A DNA stretch of 20,445 nt from an uncultured Prevotella sp. GTDB taxonomy: Bacteria; Bacteroidota; Bacteroidia; Bacteroidales; Bacteroidaceae. The notes beneath the pieces are model-generated. The model was not told the origin of the DNA. It was given only the letters and a program-made list of their open reading frames with translations, and searched no databases. The translations under genes and the position numbers were made by a program. Below, piece after piece: positions 13,456 through 20,445 of the stretch. The stretch spans positions 1-20,445 of the forward strand of contig USFX01000019.1 of assembly GCA_900553965.1 (NCBI GenBank), written 5' to 3'. The number at the start of each line of letters is the position of its first letter. Positions within the stretch are counted from its first letter, which is position 1.

Positions 13456-15157
13456 GTCCAACCGCCTCATGCCGCTCATCATGGCAGCCTGCGTGATCGT
13501 GGGAATACTGATAGGAACGTTCTACGCCAACCATTTCTCGGGCAACCGCCTGAGCATCATCAACTCCAGCAGCAACAAGCTGAACAACCTGCTCCACATC
13601 GTTGACGACCAGTATGTGGACACGGTCAACATCAATCAGCTCGTTGAGGAAGCCATGCCGCAGATACTTTCCGAGCTTGACCCCCATTCCGTCTATATCA
13701 GCGCGAAGGACGTCCAGACGGTCAACGACGACCTGAAAGGTTCATTCTCCGGCGTCGGAATCGAGTTCACGATACGCGAGGACACCATCCGTGTCCAGAA
13801 CGTCATCGGCAACGGGCCGGCCGAACGTGCCGGCGTGATTGCCGGCGACAAGATTGTCAGCGTCAACGACACCGCCTTCGTGGGCAAGGAGGTGACCAAT
13901 GAGGAGGCCATGCACCGCCTCAAAGGCCCTAAGGACACGAAGGTGAAGCTGGGCATCATGCGCTACGGCGAGAAGAAGGTGCGCTACATAACCGTCACCC
14001 GCGGTGACATCCCGCAGCGGAGCATCAACGCCACCTACATGCTCGACGCCCATACGGGCTATATCCGGATTAAGAACTTCGGCGAGAACACCTATCCCGA
14101 GATGCTCATCGCCCTGGCGCGGCTCTCTCAGGAAGACTTCCGGAATCTGGTGATTGACCTCCGCGGAAACACAGGAGGCTATCTCGCCTCGGCTGTTCAG
14201 ATCGCCAATGAGCTACTGCCGAAGGACCGTCTCATCGTCTACACGCAGGGACGGAAGTCACCGCGGCAGGAGTACCGCAGCGACGGACGCGGCAGCTACC
14301 AGCATATTCCGCTCGTCGTGCTCATCGACGAGGGCTCGGCGTCGGCTTCCGAAATCCTCGCCGGTGCCATACAGGACAACGACCGCGGAACGATAATCGG
14401 CCGCCGGTCCTTCGGAAAGGGCCTCGTTCAGCAGCCGATAGCCTTCAACGACGGCTCGATGATACGTCTGACGATAGCCCGCTACTACACTCCCGCCGGC
14501 CGCTGCATACAGAAGCCCTACACCTCGGGAGCCGACAAGGGCTATGAGGAGGATCTTCTCTACCGCTATCAGCACGGCGAATATTTCTCGCAGGACAGCA
14601 TCAAGCACACCGGACCGGCCTATCACACCGGCATCGGACGCACCGTCTACGGCGGCGGAGGCATCACGCCCGACATATTCGTGCCGGAGGACACCACCGG
14701 AATGACCTCCTACTATAAGGAGGCGGGCATGACCGGTCTCATCCTCCAGTTCGCCTACAAGTACACGGACGAGAACCGGGCGCGCCTCAGCGAGATGAAG
14801 ACGATGAAGGAGCTGTCGGCCTATCTCGTCAAGCAGGGCATGGTGGAGAAGTTTGCCGACTTCGCCGACAAGAACGGGCTGCGCCGCCGCAATCTCATGA
14901 TACGCAAGTCCCACAGCCTGTTGGAGCGTTTCATCAACAGCCGGATAATCTACAATATCCTCGACGACGAGGCGTGGATTGAATATCTCAACGCCGACGA
15001 CCCCGTGATTCTCCGCTCTCTCGACGTCTTTAAGGCCGGACTGGCGTTCCCCAAGCGCCCGGTGGTGCAGCCGGAGAAGCAGAAGACGGCCATGAGCAGT
15101 GCGGCGTATGACCATACTGTCGCCGTCATGAAATGTGTGAAGATGGCCAATGCTTAG
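13442..15157 (+). CDS. S41-family C-terminal processing peptidase
   Basis: A 571-residue serine peptidase with one N-terminal membrane helix (about 9-28), a PDZ domain (about 95-190, GVGIEFTIREDTIRVQNVIGNG onwards) and the S41 catalytic domain. The nucleophile is Ser301 in DEGSASASEILAGA and the general base Lys326 in RRSFGKGLVQQP; their spacing of 25 matches CtpA/Prc enzymes. The catalytic part faces the periplasm, where such enzymes trim or degrade proteins by their C-termini. The start at 13442 overlaps the deaminase stop by 14 bp. A long C-terminal segment (about 430-571) beyond the catalytic core is usual in Bacteroidota homologues. Confidence 0.94.
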   Translation: MSQNKSNRLMPLIMAACVIVGILIGTFYANHFSGNRLSIINSSSNKLNNLLHIVDDQYVDTVNINQLVEEAMPQILSELDPHSVYISAKDVQTVNDDLKGSFSGVGIEFTIREDTIRVQNVIGNGPAERAGVIAGDKIVSVNDTAFVGKEVTNEEAMHRLKGPKDTKVKLGIMRYGEKKVRYITVTRGDIPQRSINATYMLDAHTGYIRIKNFGENTYPEMLIALARLSQEDFRNLVIDLRGNTGGYLASAVQIANELLPKDRLIVYTQGRKSPRQEYRSDGRGSYQHIPLVVLIDEGSASASEILAGAIQDNDRGTIIGRRSFGKGLVQQPIAFNDGSMIRLTIARYYTPAGRCIQKPYTSGADKGYEEDLLYRYQHGEYFSQDSIKHTGPAYHTGIGRTVYGGGGITPDIFVPEDTTGMTSYYKEAGMTGLILQFAYKYTDENRARLSEMKTMKELSAYLVKQGMVEKFADFADKNGLRRRNLMIRKSHSLLERFINSRIIYNILDDEAWIEYLNADDPVILRSLDVFKAGLAFPKRPVVQPEKQKTAMSSAAYDHTVAVMKCVKMANA

Positions 15158-15171
15158 ACGTCGCGGGGAAT

Positions 15172-15741
15172 ATGGACAAGAAAGAACTGCGCAAGACGAT
15201 ACGTGAAAGCAAGCGGCATTTCGACCGGGAGGCCCTGGACGAAATGTCGCTTGCCGTTATCCGCCGCCTGACGGCCCATCCCCAGTTCGCCGCCGCCCGC
15301 ACCGTCATGCTCTACCACTCGCTGCCCGACGAGGTGGACACCCGCCGTCTGCTCGCCGGACCGGCTTCACCGGACGCCATTGCGGCAAAAACGGAGAATC
15401 CTCTTACCGGCAAAACCATCCTCCTGCCCCGTGTCACGGGTGCCACCGACATGGAATTGCGCCTTTACACCGGCCCCGATGACCTGTCCTGCGGCGCTTT
15501 CGGCATCATGGAACCCTGCGGCGCGCTCTTCACCGACTACTCCCGGATTGACCTCGCCGTCATCCCCGGCATGGCGTTCGACCGCCGCGGCCACCGTCTC
15601 GGACGCGGCCGCGGCTACTACGACCGCTTCCTTCCCCTCCTTCCGCGCGCATATAAAATAGGTGTCTGCTTCCCCTTTCAGCTCGTCGACGCCGTCCCGA
15701 CTGACCCGACGGACGTCATCATGGATGAAATCATCTGCTGA
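15172..15741 (+). CDS. 5-formyltetrahydrofolate cyclo-ligase
   Basis: A 189-residue cytoplasmic enzyme (MTHFS family) that uses ATP to convert 5-formyl-THF to 5,10-methenyl-THF. The signature LGRGRGYYDRFL (143-154) is the ATP/folate-binding loop, and the N-terminus KKELRKTIRESKRHFD and KTILLPRV are typical. An in-frame ATG at 15133 would overlap the S41 gene and add 13 unrelated residues; the ATG at 15172, 14 bp after the previous stop, fits the family. A short extra stretch between DTRRLL and KTILLP (about 61-80) is longer than in many homologues. It closes the four-gene run; its folate role sits sensibly near a dCMP deaminase. Confidence 0.93.
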   Translation: MDKKELRKTIRESKRHFDREALDEMSLAVIRRLTAHPQFAAARTVMLYHSLPDEVDTRRLLAGPASPDAIAAKTENPLTGKTILLPRVTGATDMELRLYTGPDDLSCGAFGIMEPCGALFTDYSRIDLAVIPGMAFDRRGHRLGRGRGYYDRFLPLLPRAYKIGVCFPFQLVDAVPTDPTDVIMDEIIC

Positions 15742-15844
15742 GGAAGCCCCGTCCAAGGCTTGCTGTCCGTTGCTCCATTATGCCGCCGAAGTATGGAAGC
15801 ATATATAATAATGAACGAAAATGATTATTTAAATTAAAACGATT

Positions 15845-17050
15845 ATGATAGAAGATTTTGATAACACGGTTGAAGAAAATGATGATGAACGCCGCTGGGC
15901 TGATGAAGAAGACAGCAATGGAATAATAGGGTGGCTGAAACGCCAATGCACTTGGCGTACTCTCATATCTCCAGCACTCTTTCTCGTTTTCGTATGTGGT
16001 CTGTTATGGTATGACAGGGAGACCGTCGATTTGATTATAAAGTTGTCCTATGGAGATGTATTGTTCCGCTTTATTGCCATTTCTTTCATATTGGTTCTGC
16101 CGCTTGAATATCTCTTTGTGGCTTTGATGAAGGCTTTGGATAGTGCTAAGCGCAAAAAGGGAGAGGTGGTACTCTCGGATGGGAATTATAAAACTATTTT
16201 TATAGTATTGTATTTGATGTTTATTCCTCTTTTCTATGACAAAACGAAGGGAGACATAAACCAAAGACAACGTGGCCCTCAATACTCCGTTGTCTCTTTT
16301 GTGTCTGATTGCATAACAGAAAGATGGGGGAGAAGTAGGTCTTATTACATAGAGTTTAAAATTGAAGATAAACGGAAGCGTATTAAATACGATCATTGGG
16401 AATGGGAGAAATTCAAGATAGGGGACAAGCTCTTTGTCACATATCAGATTGGCTGTCTTAACTGGATAGTCTATAATGAGATTAGAATTTTGGACGACAA
16501 GATACTTAATGAAAGTGTAGGAATAGCCCAACGTAAGTTTGAGCACGGGGAAAAACTGACGCCTGGAGAGTTGGATTCTTTACTGAAACGTATGTATCCT
16601 TTACGGGAACGCATGTTGGCTAAGGACGAAAGTAAAGATAAGGAGGAAGCGAATGTGTATGGTAGGGGTGTGGAAAAGTCTCTTGGTGAATATTTAAAAG
16701 AACGTTTGCCGGCTGGTGAGGGCATTGTCGACGGGTGGACAGAAGCGTCGTTCACGATTGACGGGGACGGAAATGTACATAATGTGAAGACAAACAGCCG
16801 GAAGACAAAAGCGAGTAAGGCGCTTCACAAAGCCTTGACCGACATGGGTAAGTGGATAGGGAAGCATGAGAAAGGCAAAAAGGAGAAAGTAAAATTGTCG
16901 CTCGCTTATCTCAGAGACATACCTAATTATCTTATAGTAAAACGAGTTATTACTTCTGACGATGGCTCAACGCTGGAGATTAATGACGAATATGATATGA
17001 ATTACAAAAAGCGAAACGTGGTGGTTTGGACTGCACACGAAGAGAAATAG
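15845..17050 (+). CDS. Unknown membrane protein with possible TonB-C-like domain
   Basis: A 401-residue protein that I do not recognise. It begins with an acidic N-terminus (1-25), then three membrane segments at about 40-56, 74-96 and 117-131, and a soluble region to the end. The positive-inside rule (AKRKK between segments 2 and 3) places the C-terminal region in the periplasm. Residues about 280-356, with ASFTIDGDGNVHNVKTNSRK, a helix, MGKWIGK and KVKLSLAYL, resemble the order of strands in TonB C-terminal domains (strand, conserved DGxV turn, helix, W-x-P/G-K, strand), but the similarity is weak and is my inference. The gene is clearly AT-rich and uses AT-rich codons, unlike the genes either side. 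It sits between two parts of what looks like a conserved Bacteroidota gene block, which suggests insertion. No clear promoter box was found upstream. Confidence 0.75.
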   Translation: MIEDFDNTVEENDDERRWADEEDSNGIIGWLKRQCTWRTLISPALFLVFVCGLLWYDRETVDLIIKLSYGDVLFRFIAISFILVLPLEYLFVALMKALDSAKRKKGEVVLSDGNYKTIFIVLYLMFIPLFYDKTKGDINQRQRGPQYSVVSFVSDCITERWGRSRSYYIEFKIEDKRKRIKYDHWEWEKFKIGDKLFVTYQIGCLNWIVYNEIRILDDKILNESVGIAQRKFEHGEKLTPGELDSLLKRMYPLRERMLAKDESKDKEEANVYGRGVEKSLGEYLKERLPAGEGIVDGWTEASFTIDGDGNVHNVKTNSRKTKASKALHKALTDMGKWIGKHEKGKKEKVKLSLAYLRDIPNYLIVKRVITSDDGSTLEINDEYDMNYKKRNVVVWTAHEEK

Positions 17051-17093
17051 GAAGAAGCCGTTGCAGGGCGGGGACACTCGCTGAAAGCTACGT

Positions 17094-17384
17094 TCAGCAA
17101 AAACGAATGTCCGTGATGATTTGGCTGCTGACATGCTCGTTGAGCCGGCGGACGAATTCCTGGCGGCGCATGCTCAGATCGGCGCGTAGGGCGGGGTTGG
17201 AGAGGCGCACCCACAATGTCTGATTGCGTATGGCCGTGTCCACCGTGTAGCGCGCTATCAGCGGACCGGCGACCTGCGGCCATGCGTCGACGAGCCGCTT
17301 TTGAAGCAGCGGGGTCTCCAGACCTTGGACGCGCAGGTTGCGCATGATTAGGTCGCGGATGGCATATACATCTCTTTTAAACAT
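17094..17384 (-). CDS. DUF721 (DciA-like) protein
   Basis: A 96-residue protein with the DUF721 pattern: a helical start (MFKRDVYAIRDLIMRNLR), VDAWPQVAGPLIARYT (the conserved W-x-x-x-x-G motif) and TLWVRLSNPALRADLSMRRQEFVRRLNE. In other bacteria DUF721 includes DciA, which helps load the replicative helicase; that role is from the wider family and is not shown here. It follows recF by 100 bp on the same strand, a common arrangement in Bacteroidota, and the intervening sequence is a 22-bp-period array. Confidence 0.88.
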   Translation of the reverse strand: MFKRDVYAIRDLIMRNLRVQGLETPLLQKRLVDAWPQVAGPLIARYTVDTAIRNQTLWVRLSNPALRADLSMRRQEFVRRLNEHVSSQIITDIRFC

Positions 17385-17393
17385 TGTGTTCTT

Positions 17394-17481
17394 TTCTTTA
17401 TAATATAGAATCGTATTCCTTTAAATATAGAACTTCGTTCCTTTAAATATAAGACCTTGTTCTTTTTAATATAGTTCCTCT
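17394..17481. repeat. AT-rich array of four 22-bp units between recF and DUF721
   Basis: Units start at 17394, 17416, 17438 and 17460. Units 2 and 3 share TTCCTTTAAATATA; units 1 and 4 are more degenerate (TTCTTTATAATATAG and TTCTTTTTAATATAG). The period is exactly 22 bp and the array fills almost the whole gap between recF and the DUF721 gene. The sequence differs from the array at 3287-3440. Confidence 0.8.
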
Positions 17482-17484
17482 CCT

Positions 17485-18591
17485 CTAAATCTCCCTCTCC
17501 GTTATCTCCCCATTCTCGACGTGGAACAGTTTGTAGTCATGGGAGCTGTTGCGGAGAATCTGTTCGAGGTGGTCGCGGTTGGTGTCGGTGATGAAAATCT
17601 GTCCGAAGGCGTCGCCGGAGACCAGTTCCACAATCTTTTCAACGCGCTCGGCGTCCAGCTTGTCGAAGATGTCGTCGAGCAGCAGGAGTGGTGTTGTCCG
17701 TGAGGCAGTGCGCCGGAGGAAGTCAAACTGCGCAAGTTTCAGGGCGATTACGAACGTCTTGTTCTGACCCTGGCTGCCTTCGCGCTTCATGGGATGGCCG
17801 CCGAGAGTGAACTCAAGGTCGTCGCGGTGGACGCCGTGGAGCGAGTATCCGACGGCACGGTCCTTGTGGCGGTCGCGGCGGATTACGTCCAGCAGCGGTC
17901 CGCGCTGGCAGTGGGACATGTAGTCAAGGCCGACCTCCTCGCGCCGGGAGGATATGTTCTGATAGTAATCTTGGAAGACGGGCGTCAGCTCGCGTACGAA
18001 TTCATCTCTTTTCCGGTATATCAGCTCTCCCTCGGCGGCCATCTGTTCTTCCCAGATGTCCATTATCGCCGGGTCGGGCTCGGCCTCCATCTTCAGCATG
18101 GCGTTGCGCTGGGTGAGCGCCTTGGTGTATCGGGTGAGCGCCTCGATGTAGCTGTGGTCATACTGGGATATGACGATGTCCATCAACCGGCGGCGCTCCT
18201 CGCTTCCTCCTTCGATGAGAAGCGTGTCGGAGGGCGACACCGCCACCAGCGGGATGAGTCCGATGTGTTCCGAGAGCCGCCGGTATTCCTTCTTGTTGCG
18301 CTTGAAATGTTTCTTCGTTCCGCGCTTCATGCCGCAGTAGATGGCCTCCGGCTCGCCGCTGTCGGTCACGTAGGCGGCGTCGAGGACGAAGAAGTCCTGG
18401 CCGTGGCGGATGACCTGAGAGTCCACCGGGTTGTGGGCGCTGCGGCAGAACGAGAGATAATAGACCGCATCGAGAACGTTGGTCTTTCCGACCCCGTTCT
18501 GTCCTATCAGACAGTTGATTTTCGGAGACAGGCCGAGCGTAGCCTCCGGGATGTTCTTATAGTTGATGATGGACAGTTTCTGGAGTATCAT
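17485..18591 (-). CDS. recF: DNA replication and repair protein RecF
   Basis: A 368-residue SMC-like ATPase that helps load RecA at gapped DNA with RecO and RecR. Walker A is GQNGVGKT (30-37), the ABC-type signature lies in REGSQGQNKTFVIALKLAQFDFL, and Walker B is TPLLLLDDIFDKLDAERVEKI. SPSDTLLIEGGSEERRRLMD is the characteristic RecF middle segment. The length is standard. Its start is divergent from the TPR-ribH pair, with the promoter region between; DUF721 follows on the same strand. Unlike in many bacteria, it is not beside dnaA-dnaN here, as is usual for Bacteroidota. Confidence 0.97.
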   Translation of the reverse strand: MILQKLSIINYKNIPEATLGLSPKINCLIGQNGVGKTNVLDAVYYLSFCRSAHNPVDSQVIRHGQDFFVLDAAYVTDSGEPEAIYCGMKRGTKKHFKRNKKEYRRLSEHIGLIPLVAVSPSDTLLIEGGSEERRRLMDIVISQYDHSYIEALTRYTKALTQRNAMLKMEAEPDPAIMDIWEEQMAAEGELIYRKRDEFVRELTPVFQDYYQNISSRREEVGLDYMSHCQRGPLLDVIRRDRHKDRAVGYSLHGVHRDDLEFTLGGHPMKREGSQGQNKTFVIALKLAQFDFLRRTASRTTPLLLLDDIFDKLDAERVEKIVELVSGDAFGQIFITDTNRDHLEQILRNSSHDYKLFHVENGEITEREI

Positions 18592-18617
18592 CGGTGACGT
18601 AAATTGCTATTTTACTG

Positions 18618-18625
18618 CAAAGTTA
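18618..18625 (-). promoter_or_regulatory. -7 box for recF
   Basis: The minus strand reads TAACTTTG, 26 bp upstream of the recF start. No well-placed -33 TTG was seen. Confidence 0.55.
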
Positions 18626-18689
18626 CGTGATTTGCAAGTAAAAAGAGAAAAAAGTTATTGATAAATTTCAATATGTCCGATAAATTACG

Positions 18690-18697
18690 TAATTTTG
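18690..18697 (+). promoter_or_regulatory. -7 box for TPR-ribH
   Basis: TAATTTTG matches TAnnTTTG, 38 bp before the ATG at 18736. The -33 element is not clear. Confidence 0.55.
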
Positions 18698-18735
18698 CTC
18701 CGCAAATTGAAATAAGAAAATAGAAAGACAATAAT

Positions 18736-19419
18736 ATGGCAGACATTAAAAACCAGAAGAGCGCGGCCGTCAATACGGAAGAAACGCTCAACAGCTCTGA
18801 AATGGCGTTCCTGAAATACAGGAAGGCTATCATCGCCGGGGTAATTGCAGTGATCGTGATTATCGCCGGCATCGTCGTTTATAACACATACGTCAAGGGC
18901 CCGCGCGAGGACAAGGCAAATACAGCCATCGCCAAGGGACAGGACTATTTCGCCGCAGAGCAGTTTGACAAGGCTCTTAACGGCGACGGAGCCGGCTATC
19001 CCGGTTTTGTCAGCGTCGCAGCAGACTACAGCGGCACCGACGCCGGCAATCTGGCCAATCTCTATGCCGGCCTCTGCTACGCCCATCTGGACAAATGGAC
19101 GGAGGCTGCCGCCTACATCGAGAAGTATGACGGACAGGGCGACCAGATGATTAGCCCCGCCGCAATAGGCGCGCTGGGCAACGCCTATGCCCATCTCAAG
19201 CAGCTGGACAAGGCTGTCGACCTCCTCAAGAAGGCAGCCAAGACGGCTGACAACAACACCCTCTCGCCCCTCTACCTCATTCAGGCAGGTGAGATTTTGG
19301 AGAAGCAGGGCAAGAAAGACGAGGCTCTGAAGCTGTATCAGGAAATCAAGGAGAAGTATTTCAACTCGATGCAGTATCAGACAATAGACAAGTATATCGA
19401 ACGCGCAACGACAAAATAA
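18736..19419 (+). CDS. Membrane-anchored tetratricopeptide repeat protein
   Basis: A 227-residue protein with a cytoplasmic N-terminus, one membrane helix (about 31-50, AIIAGVIAVIVIIAGIVVYN) and a soluble part made of TPR-like helices: YAGLCYAHLDKWTEAAAYIEKY, IGALGNAYAHLKQLDKAVDLLKKAAK and LIQAGEILEKQGKKDEALKLYQEI. The layout resembles YfgM-type ancillary proteins, and a TPR gene directly ahead of ribH is common in Bacteroidota. It ends at the base before the ribH ATG, so the two genes are co-transcribed and perhaps translationally coupled. The partner bound by the TPR region is unknown. Confidence 0.9.
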   Translation: MADIKNQKSAAVNTEETLNSSEMAFLKYRKAIIAGVIAVIVIIAGIVVYNTYVKGPREDKANTAIAKGQDYFAAEQFDKALNGDGAGYPGFVSVAADYSGTDAGNLANLYAGLCYAHLDKWTEAAAYIEKYDGQGDQMISPAAIGALGNAYAHLKQLDKAVDLLKKAAKTADNNTLSPLYLIQAGEILEKQGKKDEALKLYQEIKEKYFNSMQYQTIDKYIERATTK

Positions 19420-19896
19420 ATGGCAACAGCACTTCACAACCTGTCCGAATACGACTCAGCCAGCATCCCCGACGCCAGCAACATGTGCTTCGGCATCGTG
19501 GTGGCCGAGTGGAATCCGGAAATCACAGGGGCACTGCTGAACGGTGCGGTGAGCACGCTCGAAAAGCACGGGGCACTGCCGGAGAACATCCACGTCAAGA
19601 CCGTGCCGGGCAGCTTTGAGCTTATCTACGGTGCCCACCGTATGACGCTCAACGGCAGTTTCGACGCCATTATCGTTCTGGGCAGCGTCATCCGCGGCGA
19701 GACACCCCATTTCGACTATATCTGTCAGGGCGTCACGGCCGGAATAGCACGCCTGAACACCATGAGTGAGATACCTATTATATATGGTCTTCTCACCACC
19801 GAGGACCTCCAGCAGGCTAAGGACCGCAGCGGGGGACGGCTCGGAAACAAGGGCGACGAGTGTGCTATCGACGCAATAAAGATGGCTAAGTTCTAA
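19420..19896 (+). CDS. ribH: 6,7-dimethyl-8-ribityllumazine synthase
   Basis: A 158-residue enzyme of riboflavin synthesis, condensing 5-amino-6-ribitylaminouracil with 3,4-dihydroxy-2-butanone 4-phosphate. Signatures are AEWNPEITGALLNGA, VPGSFELIYGAHRM, VLGSVIRGETPHFDYICQGV (with the catalytic His) and PIIYGLLTTEDLQQAKDRSGG. The length is typical for the subunit that forms pentamers or 60-mer shells. It starts directly after the TPR stop codon and is followed by a strong terminator. No other rib gene is present in the window. Confidence 0.97.
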   Translation: MATALHNLSEYDSASIPDASNMCFGIVVAEWNPEITGALLNGAVSTLEKHGALPENIHVKTVPGSFELIYGAHRMTLNGSFDAIIVLGSVIRGETPHFDYICQGVTAGIARLNTMSEIPIIYGLLTTEDLQQAKDRSGGRLGNKGDECAIDAIKMAKF

Positions 19897-19920
19897 TAAC
19901 ATCAGGATCAATAACCGTGA

Positions 19921-19958
19921 GGGGCGGACTTCTTCGGAGGTCCGCCCCATTTTGTTTT
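19921..19958 (+). terminator. Strong intrinsic terminator after ribH
   Basis: GGGGCGGACTTC pairs with GAGGTCCGCCCC (12 bp including one wobble) around a TTCG tetraloop, followed by ATTTTGTTTT. It begins 24 bp after the ribH stop. Confidence 0.93.
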
Positions 19959-19978
19959 CATCGTGCGTATTATGATGA

Positions 19979-20037
19979 TTCAGACGCAAAGGCGTGAAGG
20001 GGATTTTTCAGAACACAGAGACACGGAGACACAGAGA
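19979..20037. repeat. Dispersed repeat words ahead of the foldback element
   Basis: Contains GACGCAAAGGCG (about 19982) and GACACGGAGACACAGAGATT (about 20019). The second word is repeated directly at about 20098, inside the left arm of the following element. No coding frame is credible. Confidence 0.75.
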
Positions 20038-20045
20038 TTTAATTT

Positions 20046-20265
20046 AAAGCAAAGGCCGAAAAGACGCAAAGGCTTTTAATTTTTTCTTGAACAAAGGGAC
20101 ACGGAGACACAGAGATTTTATGACGTCCCATGGCAGTTTCTTTTATCTCTTCGCGTTTTCGCGCCTTTGCGTTTTAATAATGAAACGTATATCTTCTCTG
20201 TGTCTCCGTGTCCCTTTGTTCAAGAAAAAATAAAAAACCTTTGCGTCTTCGCGGCCTTTGCGTTT
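20046..20265. repeat. Foldback element with ~70-bp inverted arms
   Basis: The left arm 20046-20115 and right arm 20195-20265 are nearly perfect reverse complements; the inner 40 bp or so (TTTTTTCTTGAACAAAGGG onwards) are identical and only a few differences and one single-base indel occur in the outer part. Each arm joins a GCAAAGGCC/GACGCAAAGG module to a GACACGGAGACACAGAGA module. The 79-bp centre carries a further TTCGCGCCTTTGCGTTTT word. No transposase gene is present, so it may be a non-autonomous element or paired dispersed repeats. An open frame reading through the right arm is not considered a gene. Confidence 0.88.
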
Positions 20266-20445
20266 ATGTTACGGAAAACAATGGACAAAGCATGTCGAAA
20301 ATGCCCTCGAAACGCGGTAAAAACGGGGCACTTTTGAAAAATTTCCCCCGACGGCCGCAAATATCGCAGTATAGCACGTCTAAACGTAACTCGCTGGTAG
20401 TGAATTTATTATCGCGTTGATGCGTGAGAACGCTATCGAAAAACT
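20266..20445. other. Right-end intergenic sequence
   Basis: No gene, promoter box or repeat was recognised between the foldback element and the end of the window. The short frame crossing it begins in the repeat arm and does not look like a protein. Confidence 0.5.

Noticed and set aside
14258..15115. 285-codon minus-strand frame opposite the S41 peptidase
   Set aside because: Shadow frame; the plus strand carries the PDZ domain and catalytic Ser/Lys motifs.
17794..18597. 267-codon plus-strand frame opposite recF
   Set aside because: Shadow of recF, which has Walker A and B and the signature motif on the minus strand.
20208..20420. 70-codon plus-strand frame at the right end
   Set aside because: It begins inside the right arm of the foldback element; its first half translates the repeat words and the rest has no protein-like features.

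Overview
The window looks like a chromosomal segment of a GC-rich member of the Bacteroidota, most likely a Prevotellaceae-type gut or oral anaerobe. The evidence is repeated promoter boxes of the TAnnTTTG type ahead of genes, weak or absent Shine-Dalgarno sequences, a family GH140 glycosidase, a ptb-buk pair, an ECF sigma factor next to a DUF6249 membrane protein, and the gene block M3 peptidase / dCMP deaminase / S41 peptidase / 5-formyl-THF cyclo-ligase / DUF721-recF / TPR-ribH. The genus is an inference; no rRNA or tRNA gene was seen.

Layout. 1-1260 (minus): DUF6249 membrane protein followed by a left-truncated ECF sigma factor. 1410-3206 (plus): NOL1/NOP2/Sun-type rRNA m5C methyltransferase with unusual disordered inserts. 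3287-3440: an intergenic array with a 22-bp period, then an AT-rich gene for a secreted TonB C-terminal domain protein (3618-4193). 4304-4885 (minus): GNAT acetyltransferase, divergent from a Bax inhibitor-1 family membrane protein (5254-5973). 6144-7718: secreted GH140 (apiosidase-type) glycosidase carrying an in-frame palindromic insert. 7865-9964: phosphate butyryltransferase and butyrate kinase, which together make ATP from an acyl-CoA. 9965-10744: about 800 bp without a credible gene, containing dispersed repeats and a long GC-rich inverted repeat. 10853-15741: M3 metallopeptidase, dCMP deaminase, S41 peptidase and 5-formyl-THF cyclo-ligase in a tight operon-like run. 15845-17050: an AT-rich unknown membrane protein. 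17094-18591 (minus): recF then a DUF721 (DciA-like) gene. 18736-19896: TPR membrane protein and lumazine synthase ribH, closed by a strong terminator. 19979-20265: a dense cluster of repeats, including a foldback element with ~70-bp arms.

Most of the window is housekeeping. I saw no defence system, prophage, CRISPR array or biosynthetic cluster. The unusual material lies mainly in repeats: two intergenic arrays of different sequence that share an exact 22-bp period, a palindromic element inside the coding sequence of the GH140 gene, the foldback element at the right end, and two AT-rich genes that each seem to carry a TonB-C-like domain. Promoter boxes allowed three starts (rRNA methyltransferase, TonB-like gene, ptb) to be moved downstream of the longest open frame.
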